Source: Streptomyces fuscichromogenes
Lineage (GTDB): Bacteria; Actinomycetota; Actinomycetes; Streptomycetales; Streptomycetaceae
Direction of reading: 5' to 3'
Assembly: GCF_014645815.1 (NCBI RefSeq)
Contig: NZ_BMML01000008.1
Span: 248,001-312,000 of the forward strand
Length of the DNA: 64,000 bases
The notes under the pieces are model-generated. The model worked only from the letters and a program-made list of their open reading frames with translations. It had not been told where the DNA came from and did not search any database. Every line of letters begins with the position of its first letter. The stretch's first letter is position 1. The translations under genes and the position numbers were made by a program. Shown here in pieces: positions 16,971-27,200 of the stretch.

Positions 16971-18482
16971 ATGACGAATCCGACGAGCACGACGACCGCA
17001 CCACCGAACGCCGACTCCCGGGCCGGGCGCCGCGAATGGACCGCGCTCGGCGTGCTGATGCTGCCGCTGCTGCTGGTCTCGATGGACGTCTCGGTCCTCT
17101 ACTTCGCCCTCCCGGCAATCGGCGCGGACCTCCGGCCGAGCGGCACCCAGCAGCTGTGGATCCTCGACGTCTACGGCTTCGTACTGGCCGGCCTGCTGAT
17201 GACGATGGGCGCGCTGGGCGACCGCATCGGCCGCCGGCGCCTGCTGCTCATGGGGGCCGCGGCCTTCGGCGGCGCCTCGCTGCTCGCCGCGTACGCGGAC
17301 AGCGCCGGGACCCTGATCGCCGCCCGCGCGGTCCTCGGCGTCGGCGGCGCGACCCTGATGCCGTCGACGATGGCCCTGCTGCGCACGATGTTCACCGACC
17401 CCGGCCAGCGTGCGAAGGCGATCGGCCTGTGGTCCGGGGTGATGACGGGCGGGATCGCGCTCGGCTCGGTGATGAGCGGGATCCTCGTCGAACACTTCTG
17501 GTGGGGCTCGGTCTTCCTGGTCAATCTCCCGGCGATGGCCCTGCTGCTCCTGCTCGGCCCGTTCCTGCTCCCGGAGTCCAGGAACCCCTCCCCCGGCCGC
17601 TTCGACTGGCTGGGCGTCCCGCTCTCGATGGCCGCCGTGCTCCCCGTGGTCTACGGCGTCAAGGAGATCCCCTCCGAGGGCCCGCATCCGCTCTACGTCG
17701 TCTCGGTCACCGTCGGCCTGCTCTTCGCCGTCCTCTTCGTGCACCGCCAGCGCACCACCGCCTCACCGCTGGTCCCACCGGTCCTGCTGAAGGGCCCCGG
17801 CTTCACCCCGGCGCTGGTCCTGAACCTCGTCGCCTCGCTCGCCATGCTGGGCTCGGCGATCTTCACCACGCAGTACATCCAGTCGGTCCTCGGCATGAGC
17901 CCGCTCGCGGCGGCGCTGTGGAGTCTGCTGCCCGCGGTGTTCATCGGGGCCGCGGGACCGGTCACGGCACGGCTGGTGCAGCGGGGCGCCGCCCGGGGGT
18001 ACGTCGTCGCCGGCGGCTTCGCGGCCATGGCGGCCGGGTTCGTGCTGCTCGCCCTGATCGGCACCGACTCGCTGTGGCTGGTGCTGACCGGGGCCGGGGT
18101 GCTCGCCTGCGGGATGGTCGCGATCGTGTCCCAGCTGACCGACCTGGCGATGAGCGGCGCCCCGGTGGAACGGGCCGGGACAGCGTCCTCGCTCCTTGAG
18201 ACGGCCGCGGAGTTCGGCGGTGCGCTCGGCATGGCCGTACTGGGGTCGATCGGCACTGCGGTCTACCGCCACGAGATGCCGGCGACGGCTCCGGCGGCGG
18301 CCCGCGAGACCCTGGGCGGCGCGCTGGCGACGGCGGCCCGGTTGCCGGGGCCGGCCGGAGAGGCCCTGACCCGGACCGCCCGGGAGGCGTTCACCAGCGG
18401 GATGCAGGGGGCGGCGGCAGCGGGTGCGGTACTGCTGGCACTGACGGCGGCGGGGGCGGCGGTGACGCTGCGCAGGCGGTGA
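16971..18482 (+). CDS. MFS transporter, DHA2 (14-helix) drug exporter
   Basis: A 503-residue major facilitator protein, rich in hydrophobic helices along its length and fitting the 14-segment DHA2 type. Motif A is seen as GALGDRIGRRRLLL (about residue 80), and the first helix has VSMDVSVLYFALPAI, the usual DHA2 start. Such proteins export cationic or amphiphilic drugs by proton antiport. Ligand unknown. The gene is divergent from a TetR repressor that likely controls it. Its 3' end is part of a short tandem duplication. Confidence 0.92.
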   Translation: MTNPTSTTTAPPNADSRAGRREWTALGVLMLPLLLVSMDVSVLYFALPAIGADLRPSGTQQLWILDVYGFVLAGLLMTMGALGDRIGRRRLLLMGAAAFGGASLLAAYADSAGTLIAARAVLGVGGATLMPSTMALLRTMFTDPGQRAKAIGLWSGVMTGGIALGSVMSGILVEHFWWGSVFLVNLPAMALLLLLGPFLLPESRNPSPGRFDWLGVPLSMAAVLPVVYGVKEIPSEGPHPLYVVSVTVGLLFAVLFVHRQRTTASPLVPPVLLKGPGFTPALVLNLVASLAMLGSAIFTTQYIQSVLGMSPLAAALWSLLPAVFIGAAGPVTARLVQRGAARGYVVAGGFAAMAAGFVLLALIGTDSLWLVLTGAGVLACGMVAIVSQLTDLAMSGAPVERAGTASSLLETAAEFGGALGMAVLGSIGTAVYRHEMPATAPAAARETLGGALATAARLPGPAGEALTRTAREAFTSGMQGAAAAGAVLLALTAAGAAVTLRRR

Positions 18483-18508
18483 CCATACAGCTGCGCAGGG
18501 GGTGACCA
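18468..18508 (+). repeat. Two-copy tandem duplication at the MFS gene 3' end
   Basis: CTGCGCAGGCGGTGACCA at 18468-18485 is repeated at 18491-18508 with one change (period 23 bases). The first copy contains the last codons and the stop of the transporter gene, the second copy repeats them, stop included, outside the gene. Confidence 0.75.
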
Positions 18509-18511
18509 CGC

Positions 18512-18552
18512 AAACGCCGGACGGGCTGACTTACTCAGCCCGTCCGGCGTTT
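18512..18552. terminator. Bidirectional terminator between the MFS gene and serA
   Basis: Perfect 18-bp stem, AAACGCCGGACGGGCTGA at 18512-18529 and its complement at 18535-18552, five-base loop, between convergent genes. One of the strongest hairpins in the window. Confidence 0.92.
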
Positions 18553-18611
18553 GAGGACATGACGCGAGCCTTCCAGCCCACCGAGTCGGGTGGGCGGGTG
18601 GGCAAGAAAAA

Positions 18612-20201
18612 TCAGACCAGGTTCACCGAACGAGCCGACGTCGCCCCGATCTCCGCCTCCACCTCGGCCAGCACCGCGGAGCCCACCGTGTCGTCGACGG
18701 TGAGAACGGCCAGCGCCTCGCCGCCCGCCGCCGCACGGGCGACCTGCATACCGGCGATGTTGATGCCCGCCTCGCCGAGAATGCGGCCGACGGTGCCGAC
18801 GACACCCGGCCGGTCCTCGTAGCGCAGCACCAGCAGGTGGTCGGCGATCGCGAGATCGACGTCGTAGTCGCCGACCGCGACGATCTTCTGGAGGTTCTTC
18901 GGGCCGGACAGCGTGCCGGAGACCGCGACCTCCTCGCCGCTGCCGAGGGTGCCGCGCACGGTGACGACGTTGCGGTGGTCAGCCGACTCCGAGCTGGTCG
19001 TCAGCCGTACCTCGACACCGCGCTCCTGCGCGAACAGCGGGGCGTTGACGTACGACACCGTCTCGTCGACGACGTCCTCGAAGACGCCCTTGAGCGCGGA
19101 GAGCTCCAGCACCTTCACGTCGTGCTGGGTGATCTCGCCGTAGACCTCGACGTCGAGACGGACCGCGACCTCACCGGCGAGCGCGGTGAAGATACGGCCG
19201 AGGCGCTCGGCGAGGGGCAGGCCCGGCTTGACGTCCTCGGCGATGACCCCGCCCTGGACGTTGACCGCGTCCGGGACCAGCTCGCCGGCGAGGGCGAGGC
19301 GGACCGACCTGGCGACCGCGATGCCCGCCTTCTCCTGGGCCTCGTCGGTGGAGGCACCGAGGTGCGGGGTGCAGACGACCTGGTCCAGCTCGAAGAGCGG
19401 GGAGTCGGTGCACGGCTCCTTGGTGTAGACGTCGAGGCCGGCGCCGGCGACCCGGCCCTCCTTGAGCGCCGCGTACAGCGCCTCCTCGTCGACGATGCCA
19501 CCGCGCGCCGCGTTGACGATCCGCACCGACGGCTTGACCTTGCGCAGCGCCTCGTCGCCGATCAGGCCGACCGTCTCGGGGGTCTTCGGAAGGTGCACGG
19601 TGATGAAGTCGGCGACTTCGAGCAGCTCGTCCAGCGACAGCACCTTGACGCCCATCTGGGCGGCGCGGGCGGGCTGGATGTAGGGGTCGTAGGCGACGAC
19701 CTTCATGCCGAACGCCGACATGCGCTGCGCGACCAGGGCGCCGATGCGGCCGAGGCCGACGACGCCGAGGGTCTTCTCGGCGAGCTCGACGCCGGTGTAC
19801 TTGCTGCGCTTCCACTCGCCGTTCTTCAGCGCGGAGTTGGCCTGCGGGATGTGGCGGGCGCTGGAGATCAGCAGACCGCAGGCCAGCTCGGCGGCGGTCA
19901 CGATGTTGGAGGTCGGGGCGTTGACGACCATCACGCCGGCCTTGGTGGCGGCGGAGACGTCGACGTTGTCCAGGCCGACGCCGGCTCGTGCGACGACCTT
20001 CAGCTTCCTGGCCGCGGCGATGGCCTCGGCGTCGACCTTGGTGGCGGAGCGGATCAGGATCGCGTCCACGTCGGCGATGGCGGGGAGCAGCTCGGCCCGG
20101 TCTGCTCCGTTGGTGTGCCGGATCTCGAAGTCCGGGCCCAGCGCGTCGACGGTGGCGGGCGACAGCTCTTCAGCGATGAGTACGACAGGTTTCGAGCTCA
20201 C
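18612..20201 (-). CDS. serA: D-3-phosphoglycerate dehydrogenase
   Basis: NAD-dependent oxidation of 3-phosphoglycerate to 3-phosphohydroxypyruvate, the committed step of serine synthesis. At 529 residues it is the long actinobacterial form: catalytic and Rossmann domains (VVGLGRIGALV near residue 150, NAARGGIVDE, TPHLGAST), then an intervening domain, then a C-terminal ACT domain (VLRYEDRPGVVGTVGRILGE) that usually binds serine for feedback inhibition. The GTG at 20201 follows GAGGA with proper spacing and gives the family's length; the longer frame has no support. Confidence 0.96.
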   Translation of the reverse strand: MSSKPVVLIAEELSPATVDALGPDFEIRHTNGADRAELLPAIADVDAILIRSATKVDAEAIAAARKLKVVARAGVGLDNVDVSAATKAGVMVVNAPTSNIVTAAELACGLLISSARHIPQANSALKNGEWKRSKYTGVELAEKTLGVVGLGRIGALVAQRMSAFGMKVVAYDPYIQPARAAQMGVKVLSLDELLEVADFITVHLPKTPETVGLIGDEALRKVKPSVRIVNAARGGIVDEEALYAALKEGRVAGAGLDVYTKEPCTDSPLFELDQVVCTPHLGASTDEAQEKAGIAVARSVRLALAGELVPDAVNVQGGVIAEDVKPGLPLAERLGRIFTALAGEVAVRLDVEVYGEITQHDVKVLELSALKGVFEDVVDETVSYVNAPLFAQERGVEVRLTTSSESADHRNVVTVRGTLGSGEEVAVSGTLSGPKNLQKIVAVGDYDVDLAIADHLLVLRYEDRPGVVGTVGRILGEAGINIAGMQVARAAAGGEALAVLTVDDTVGSAVLAEVEAEIGATSARSVNLV

Positions 20202-20390
20202 GTGAGTCCTCACAGGTCCAATGCGGACGGCCGTCCCGACGGCCGCAGGCGGTGGAGGTTGGCTAGCCGCGTGGAGACGCACGACGCTGTGGGCCTGACG
20301 CGTATGTAGTACGGCAGTGTAGTGGCGTGGCGTGGGGCGTCCTGCGCCTCTGCGGAAGGATCACCCGTCTGAGATTCGACGGGACGGACA

Positions 20391-20421
20391 ACAGGGCCGG
20401 GGCGTGTCGCCCCGGCCCTGT
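20391..20421. terminator. Terminator of ilvC
   Basis: Perfect 14-bp stem, ACAGGGCCGGGGCG at 20391-20404 and its complement at 20408-20421 with a three-base loop, ten bases after the ilvC stop (minus strand). Confidence 0.92.
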
Positions 20422-20431
20422 CACCTGGGGC

Positions 20432-21430
20432 TCACGCCTCTTCGTTCACCCAGGACATCAGCTTGCGCAGCTGCTTGCCGGTGGTCTCCAGCAGGTGCTC
20501 GGAGTCCTGCTTCTTGTACTCGTTGTACTTCTTCAGACCGCCGTGGTACTCGTCCATCCAGTTGTTGGCGAAGGTGCCGTCCTGGATCTCGGCGAGGATC
20601 TGCTTCATCTCGGCCTTGGTGGCGTCGGTGATGATCCGGGGGCCGGTGACGTAGTCGCCCCACTCGGCGGTCTCGGAGACCGACCAGCGCATCTTCTCCA
20701 GGCCGCCCTCGTACATCAGGTCGACGATGAGCTTCAGCTCGTGGAGGCACTCGAAGTAGGCGATCTCCGGCTGGTAGCCGGCCTCGACCAGGGTCTCGAA
20801 ACCGGCCTTGACCAGAGCGGCGGTACCACCGCAGAGAACGGCCTGCTCACCGAACAGGTCGGTCTCGGTCTCCTCGGTGAAGGTCGTCTTGATGACGCCG
20901 GCGCGGGTGCCGCCGATGCCCTTGGCGTACGACAGGGCGAGCGCGAAGCCGTTGCCGGTGGCGTCCTGCTCGACGGCCACGATGCAGGGAACGCCGCGGC
21001 CCTCCTCGTACTGGCGGCGGACCAGGTGGCCCGGGCCCTTGGGGGCGACCATGCAGACGTCGACGCCGGCCGGGGGCTTGATGAAGCCGAAGCGGATGTT
21101 CAGGCCGTGGCCGAAGAACAGCGCGTCGCCGTCGTTCAGGTTGGGAGCGATGGACTCCTCGTAGACCTGGGCCTGGATCGGGTCCGGGACCAGGATCATG
21201 ATGACGTCGGCCTCGGCGGCGGCCTCGGCCGGGGTCACCACGCGCAGGCCCTGCTCCTCGGCCTTCGCCTTGGACTTGGAGCCCTCGTGCAGACCGACGC
21301 GCACGTCGACACCCGAGTCGCGCAGCGACAGGGCGTGGGCGTGACCCTGGCTGCCGTAGCCGATGACCGCGACCTTGCGGCCCTGGATGATGGACAGGTC
21401 GGCGTCGGCGTCGTAGAACAGCTCGGCCAC
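20432..21430 (-). CDS. ilvC: Ketol-acid reductoisomerase
   Basis: Class I enzyme of 332 residues that isomerises and reduces acetolactate or acetohydroxybutyrate with NADPH, second common step of Val/Leu/Ile synthesis. Seen: AVIGYGSQGHAHALSLRDSG for NADPH, KGPGHLVRRQYEEGRG, and the Mg-binding acidic residues in TEETETDLFGEQ and EAGYQPEIAYFECLHE. The GTG at 21430 has AAGGAGAG eight bases upstream. It is third in the ilvB-ilvN-ilvC order, but a hairpin in the 119-base gap after ilvN suggests a separate promoter, processing, or reduced read-through. Confidence 0.97.
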   Translation of the reverse strand: MAELFYDADADLSIIQGRKVAVIGYGSQGHAHALSLRDSGVDVRVGLHEGSKSKAKAEEQGLRVVTPAEAAAEADVIMILVPDPIQAQVYEESIAPNLNDGDALFFGHGLNIRFGFIKPPAGVDVCMVAPKGPGHLVRRQYEEGRGVPCIVAVEQDATGNGFALALSYAKGIGGTRAGVIKTTFTEETETDLFGEQAVLCGGTAALVKAGFETLVEAGYQPEIAYFECLHELKLIVDLMYEGGLEKMRWSVSETAEWGDYVTGPRIITDATKAEMKQILAEIQDGTFANNWMDEYHGGLKKYNEYKKQDSEHLLETTGKQLRKLMSWVNEEA

Positions 21431-21511
21431 TTTGGGTTCTCTCCTTGGTGTGCAGGTGTTGCGTCCCACCGTATGACGGCGGGCGGAAGGGAAGTCTCGG
21501 GGTCTCGGTAT

Positions 21512-21541
21512 ACGGGCGGCCGACGACGGCCGGCCGCCCGT
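21512..21541. terminator. Hairpin between ilvN and ilvC
   Basis: Stem of 11 bp (ACGGGCGGCCG at 21512-21522, complement at 21531-21541, eight-base loop), eight bases past the ilvN stop. It could end part of the ilvBN transcripts or stabilise their 3' end. Confidence 0.65.
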
Positions 21542-21549
21542 GTCAAGCC

Positions 21550-22074
21550 TTACGCAGAACGGTCGAGGGCGCGCAGCGACCGGTCGGTGATCGAACGGGC
21601 CCCGCGCCCGATCGCGATGGTGCCGGACTGCACCAGCTCCTTGATGCCGAACGGCTCCAGCATCTTGAGCATGGCGGTCAGCTTCTCGCTGCTGCCGGTG
21701 GCCTCGATGGTGACGGCCTCCGGGGAGACGTCGACGGTCTTGGCGCGGAACAGCTGGACGATCTCGACGATCTGGGAACGCGTCTCGTTGTCGGCGCGCA
21801 CCTTCACCAGAACGAGTTCCCGCTGAACGGCCGAACCCGGCTCCAGTTCGACGATCTTGAGCACTTCGACGAGCTTGTTGAGCTGCTTGGTGACCTGTTC
21901 CAGCGGCAGGGCCTCGACGCTCACCACGATCGTGATGCGGGAGATGTCGGCGTGCTCGGTGACCCCGACGGCGAGCGAGTCGATGTTGAAGCCGCGGCGG
22001 GAGAACAGGGCCGCGATCCGGGCGAGGATGCCCGGCTTGTTCTCCACCAGTACGGAGAGCGTGTGCTTGGACAT
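21550..22074 (-). CDS. ilvN: Acetolactate synthase, small (regulatory) subunit
   Basis: A 174-residue regulatory chain with an N-terminal ACT domain (residues 1-80: SVLVENKPGILARIAALFS and RRGFNIDSLAVG) that binds valine for feedback inhibition, and a conserved C-terminal half (ELVLVKVRAD). It activates the large subunit, encoded 19 bases upstream on the same strand. Also named ilvH in other species. Confidence 0.97.
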   Translation of the reverse strand: MSKHTLSVLVENKPGILARIAALFSRRGFNIDSLAVGVTEHADISRITIVVSVEALPLEQVTKQLNKLVEVLKIVELEPGSAVQRELVLVKVRADNETRSQIVEIVQLFRAKTVDVSPEAVTIEATGSSEKLTAMLKMLEPFGIKELVQSGTIAIGRGARSITDRSLRALDRSA

Positions 22075-22093
22075 TTTTCTGGCTCTCTCTCGC

Positions 22094-23959
22094 TCAGTCG
22101 TCTTCGTTGTCGCCGAAGTCGGGGCGGACGTCCCGGGCGGCCAGGATCTCGTCGTTGGAGGTGCCGGCGGCGACCATCGGCCACACCATGGCGTCCTCGT
22201 GGACGATGAAGTCGATGACGACCGGGCGGTCGTTGACGGAGTTCGCCTCTTCGATGACCTTGTCGAGGTCGTCCGGGGACTCGCACCGGATGGAGTAGCA
22301 GCCCATCGCCTCCGACAGCTTGACGAAGTCGGGGACCCGGGTGCCGCGGGCGTCCGGGTTGACGTCGTCGGGGCCGGAGTGCAGCACCGTGTTGGAGTAC
22401 CGCTGGTTGTAGAACAGGGTCTGCCACTGGCGGACCATCCCGAGGGCGCCGTTGTTGATGATGGCGACCTTGATCGGGATGTTGTTCAGGGCGCAGGTGG
22501 TGAGCTCCTGGTTGGTCATCTGGAAGCAGCCGTCGCCGTCGATCGCCCAGACGGTCCGGCCCGGCTGGCCGGCCTTGGCGCCCATGGCGGCCGGGACCGC
22601 GTAGCCCATGGTTCCGGCGCCGCCGGAGTTCAGCCAGGTGGCGGGCTTCTCGTACTGCACGTAGTGCGCGGCCCACATCTGGTGCTGGCCGACGCCCGCC
22701 GCGAAGATCGTGTCCTCGGGGGCGAGCTGCCCGATGCGCTCGATGACCTGCTGCGGCGAGAGCGAACCGTTGTCGGGCAGGTCGTAGCCCAGCGGGTAGG
22801 TCTCGCGCCAGCGGTTGAGGTCCTTCCACCAGGCCGCGTACCTCGACTTGGCGGCCTCGCCCTGCTGGCCCTCGCTGTGCTCCTTCTGGACCGCCTGGAT
22901 CAGGTCGGCGATGACCTCGCGGGCGTCACCGACGATCGGCACGTCGGCGGCGCGGTTCTTGCCGATCTCCGCGGGGTCGATGTCGGCGTGGACGATCTTC
23001 GCGTACGGGGCGAAGCTGTCCAGCTTGCCGGTGACGCGGTCGTCGAAACGGGCTCCGAGGGCGACGATCAGGTCGGCCTTCTGCAGCGCGGTGACGGCGG
23101 TGACCGCACCGTGCATGCCCGGCATTCCCACGTGCAGCGGGTGGCTGTCGGGGAACGCGCCGAGCGCCATCAGGGTGGTGGTGACGGGCGCTCCGGTGAG
23201 CTCGGCGAGGACCTTGAGCTCGGCGGTGGCGTGCGCCTTGATGACGCCGCCGCCGACGTAGAGGACCGGCCGCTTCGCGGAGGTGATCAGCTTGGCGGCC
23301 TCGCGGATCTGCTTGGCGTGCGGCTTGGTCACCGGGCGGTAGCCGGGCAGGTCCAGGACCGGCGGCCAGGAGAAGGTGGTCTTCGCCTGGAGGGCGTCCT
23401 TGGCGATGTCGACCAGGACCGGGCCGGGGCGGCCGGTGGAGGCGATGTGGAACGCCTGCGCGATCACCCGGGGGATGTCCTCGGCCTTGGTGACGAGGAA
23501 GTTGTGCTTGGTGATCGGCATGGTGATGCCGACGATGTCCGCCTCCTGGAAGGCGTCCGTACCGATCGAGGAGGACGCGACCTGCCCGGTGATCGCCACG
23601 AGCGGCACCGAGTCCATGTGCGCGTCGGCGATCGGCGTCACCAGGTTCGTCGCACCCGGGCCGCTGGTCGCCATGCAGACGCCGACCTTGCCGGTGGCCT
23701 GCGCGTAGCCGGTGGCCGCGTGCCCGGCGCCCTGCTCGTGCCGGCACAGGACGTGGCGCACCCGGGTGGAGTCCATCAGCGGGTCGTAGGCCGGCAGGAT
23801 CGCGCCGCCCGGGATACCGAATACCGTGTCGGCGCCGACCTCCTCAAGGGAGCGGATGAGGGACTTCGCACCTGTGACGTGCTCGACGGGTGCGGACTGC
23901 TGTCCTCCGGAACGGGGCCGCGGCTGCGGATGGTGGGCCCCCGGGGCCTGCTCGGTCAT
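22094..23959 (-). CDS. ilvB: Acetolactate synthase, large (catalytic) subunit
   Basis: ThDP- and FAD-dependent enzyme, 621 residues from the ATG at 23959, condensing two pyruvates to acetolactate or pyruvate with 2-oxobutyrate. Seen: the activating glutamate region VLCRHEQGAGHAATGYA, the FAD-binding middle, and the ThDP motif from IDGDGCFQMTNQEL to IINNGALGMVRQW. An ATG two codons earlier (23965) is also possible; GAGAAGAG is seven bases before the chosen one. The leader peptide and attenuator just upstream point to control by the supply of branched-chain aminoacyl-tRNA. Confidence 0.97.
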   Translation of the reverse strand: MTEQAPGAHHPQPRPRSGGQQSAPVEHVTGAKSLIRSLEEVGADTVFGIPGGAILPAYDPLMDSTRVRHVLCRHEQGAGHAATGYAQATGKVGVCMATSGPGATNLVTPIADAHMDSVPLVAITGQVASSSIGTDAFQEADIVGITMPITKHNFLVTKAEDIPRVIAQAFHIASTGRPGPVLVDIAKDALQAKTTFSWPPVLDLPGYRPVTKPHAKQIREAAKLITSAKRPVLYVGGGVIKAHATAELKVLAELTGAPVTTTLMALGAFPDSHPLHVGMPGMHGAVTAVTALQKADLIVALGARFDDRVTGKLDSFAPYAKIVHADIDPAEIGKNRAADVPIVGDAREVIADLIQAVQKEHSEGQQGEAAKSRYAAWWKDLNRWRETYPLGYDLPDNGSLSPQQVIERIGQLAPEDTIFAAGVGQHQMWAAHYVQYEKPATWLNSGGAGTMGYAVPAAMGAKAGQPGRTVWAIDGDGCFQMTNQELTTCALNNIPIKVAIINNGALGMVRQWQTLFYNQRYSNTVLHSGPDDVNPDARGTRVPDFVKLSEAMGCYSIRCESPDDLDKVIEEANSVNDRPVVIDFIVHEDAMVWPMVAAGTSNDEILAARDVRPDFGDNEDD

Positions 23960-24039
23960 CGGCATTCTCTTCTCGATGCTGAGGGTTTTCGCGAGGTTCG
24001 TACGGAATTCTGCTGCCGTACGTCTGGTGCTGGTGCAAC

Positions 24040-24073
24040 AAAAAACCCCTCGTGCCAAAAGGCAAGCGAGGGG
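24040..24073 (-). terminator. Attenuator terminator in the ilvB leader
   Basis: On the minus strand, stem CCCCTCGcTTGCC (complement of 24061-24073, with one bulged base) pairs with GGCACGAGGGG (complement of 24046-24056) around a TTTT loop and is followed by six T residues (24045-24040). A real U tract is rare among terminators of this genus, and this one lies between the leader peptide and ilvB, as an attenuator should. Confidence 0.85.
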
Positions 24074-24127
24074 AGCGCGCCGGTGTGGTCGCTGGAGATT
24101 CCGGATCGTCCTCCGGTGGGCCCCAGC

Positions 24128-24169
24128 TCAGCCGACGCGCTGTCCAAGTACGAGAATTCGGGTGCGCAT
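24128..24169 (-). CDS. ilvB leader peptide
   Basis: A 13-residue peptide, MRTRILVLGQRVG, from the ATG at 24169, with GGAGGGAGGG upstream. The run Ile-Leu-Val-Leu contains all three branched-chain amino acids, so ribosome stalling here when their tRNAs are uncharged should let the RNA fold away from the attenuator 55 bases further on. Leader peptides of this kind are known for ilvBNC in Corynebacterium and have been predicted in other actinobacteria. A CATAAT at 24232-24227 could be the -10 element. Confidence 0.88.
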   Translation of the reverse strand: MRTRILVLGQRVG

Positions 24170-24202
24170 GGGACTGACCCTCCCTCCGACGCGCACCACG
24201 TG

Positions 24203-27200
24203 TCAAGTGGGTGGGACGGGAGTCTCATTATGTGAGCGTAGGGCACTTCCGCCTCCGAGCACGGCGGGTACGCCGGCGGGCACACCAGCAGGCACACCAC
24301 TGGTGTACACCCCCACGCCGCCTCCCGCGAACGCCGGCTCGGCCGCCGGTGCGTGCGGGACCGGATAGTGGCCGGAACCGAGCGCCCGGCGCAGCCGGTA
24401 CTCGTCCACCGGGCCGGAGAACGCCATGCCCATCCCGTGCGTGCACCCCATCTCACGCAACGCCGTGACCTGCTCGGGCAGGTCCACGCCCTCGGCCACC
24501 GACTGGAGGCCGAGATCGCAGGCGATCCGCAGCAGCCCGCTGGTGATCTTGTGCAGCCGGGCCGACTCGACGACCCCCTCGACCAGGCCGCGGTCGAGCT
24601 TGAGCACGTCGACGGGGAGCTTGCGCAGGGCCGTGATCGCCGCGTAGCCGCTGCCGAAGCCGTCCAGCGCGATCCGGACCCCGTGCCGGCTGAGTGCGGT
24701 CAGCCGCCGCTCCAGCTCGTCCAGCGGGACCCTGGGATCGGTGTCGGACAGCTCCAGGACCAGTGCCCCCGAGGGCAGCCCGTACCGGTTGAGCAGGGCC
24801 TCCACGGAGCCGAGCGGCGAGGACCGGTCGAGCAGCCGCCGGGCGGACGTGCGGACGGCGACCGGCACCACGAGCCCGCCCGCGGCCCGCTCGGCGGCCT
24901 GCTCGACCGCCTCCTGGAGGATCCAGCGGTCCAGCTCGGCGGTCTTGTCGCTGTCCTCGGCCACCCGCAGGAACTCGGCCGGCGTGAACAGCACCCCCTG
25001 CGAGGAACGCCAGCGCGCCTGCGCGGAGACCGATTCGATCCGGCCGTTCTGCAGGCACACCACGGGCTGGTGCAGCAGCGCGAACTCGCCGTCGTGCAGG
25101 GCGGCCCGCAGCCGGGTGGCCAGCTCCGCCTTGCGTACGACGTCCTGCTGCATCTGCGGCTTGTACAGCTTGACGCAGCCCTTTCCGGCCGACTTGGCGC
25201 GGTACATCGCCAGGTCGGCGTTGCGCAGCAGCTCACCCGCGCCGAGACCGGGTTCGGCGAAGGCGACACCGATGGACGCGTTGACACGGACATCGTTGCC
25301 GTCAATGGCGTACGGCTGGGAGAGGGTCACCCTGAGGCGGTCGGCGAGCTCCAGGATGTGCCGCTCCCGGGCACTGCGGTCACGGGTGCCGTCGCCGACG
25401 ATCAGCGCCGCGAACTCGTCGCCGCCCAGCCGGGACGCGGTGTCGCCGTGGCGGACCGTGCCCTGGAGCCGGCGCGCGGCCTGGACGAGCAGCTCGTCGC
25501 CGGCCTGGTGCCCGATCGTGTCGTTGACGGCCTTGAACCCGTCCAGGTCGATGAAGAGCACCGCCGTGTTCCTGAGGGCCGGCCCCCGGTCGGAGGAGCG
25601 GCGGCCGGACAGGGCCTGCTGCACGCGCCGGGTGAACAGGGCGCGGTTGGGCAGGTCGGTGAGCGGGTCGTGCTCGGCATTGTGCTGGAGCTGCGCCTGC
25701 AGCCGCACTCTTTCGGTCACGTCCCGGCTGTTGAAGATGAGGCCGCCGTGGTGCCGGTTGACGGTGGACTCGACGTTGAGCCAGCCGCCCTCGCCGGACC
25801 GGAACCGGCACTCGATGCGGGTGGTGGGTTCGTCCTGGGAGCTGGCGGCGAGGAAGCGGCGCACCTCGTGCACCACGCAGCCCAGGTCCTCCGGGTGGAT
25901 GAGGTTGGCCAGCTCCGAGCCCACGATGTCCTCGGCCGGCCGCCCGTAGACCCCGGCGGCGGCCGGGGAGACGTACCGGAGGATGCCGTTGGGCGCGGCG
26001 ATCATGATGACGTCGCTGGAGCCCTGCACCAGGGAGCGGAAGTGGTTCTCCTGCTGTGCCAGTTCCTGGGTGAGGGTGATGTTGTCGAGCAGCATGATGC
26101 CCTGGCGCACGACCAGCGCGAGGACCACACAGTCGGCGGTGATCAGGACGACGTGGTCCGGGCTGCGGCCGTTCAGCACGTTGTAGAGGATGCCCAGGGT
26201 GCACACGGCGGCGGCCAGGTACGGGGTGAGCGCGGCCAGCGAGCCGGTGATCGGCCGGCCCGCCGGGTACCGGCTGTGATCGCCTCCCGGGGCGGGGGCG
26301 GGGGGCTGCCTGGGTGCCGTGGGCCGGCCGCCGGGCACGTGCTCGTGGACCACGCGGGTGTGCCCGTCGGGGTCCTGGGCGAGCGCCGGCCGGGGTGCGG
26401 CCCAGGGGGCGTACGCGAGCAGCAGCGAGCCGGCGAACCAGCCCGCGTCCAGCAGCTGGCCGGAGCGGTAACTGCTGTGCAGCAGCGGCGAGGTGAACAG
26501 GGCGTCGCACATCACGGTCAGGGCCAGGGCGCCGATCGCGGTGTTCACCGCGGTGCGGTTGCCCGGCGAGCGCCGGAAGTGCAGTGCGAGCACCATGCTG
26601 ACCAGGGCGATGTCCAGCAGCGGGTACGCCAGCGAGAGCGCGGTGTGCGCGACGCTGGGCCCGTCGAACCGGGCGGCCTGGGCGAGCGCGAGGCTCCACG
26701 ACAGGGTGAGCAGCGAGCCGCCGATCAGCCAGGCGTCCAGCGCCAGGCAGATCCAGCCGGCCTTGGACACCGGCCGCTTGGCCAGCACCAGCAGACCGAC
26801 GATGGCGGGCGGCGCGAAGCACAGGAAGAACAGGTCGGCGTAGCTGGGGCTGGGCACCGGCCGCTGGAGCACGACCTCGTACCACCCCCAGACCGCGTTG
26901 CCCAGGGCCGCCATCGCCGAGGAGAGGGCGAAGAGCAGCCAGGCAGGTCGAAAGCGGACCCGCGGGGAGCGGGCGTAGAGGAAGCACGACACGGCGGCGG
27001 TGCCGGCGGCCGCGGTCAGACCGAAGTCGCCCATGAACAGGGCGATCTGGTTCGAGCCCCAGTCGAACGCGGAACCGACGGCGTATCCCGCGCAGATCAG
27101 GGCCAGGACGAGTTGGCGGACCACGCCGGTCCCGCCGCCGGTGACCGGCGGCCGGGGGTACGGCTTCCCTCCCGGAGGCTGTGCCCGCAGCGCTCCGGGA

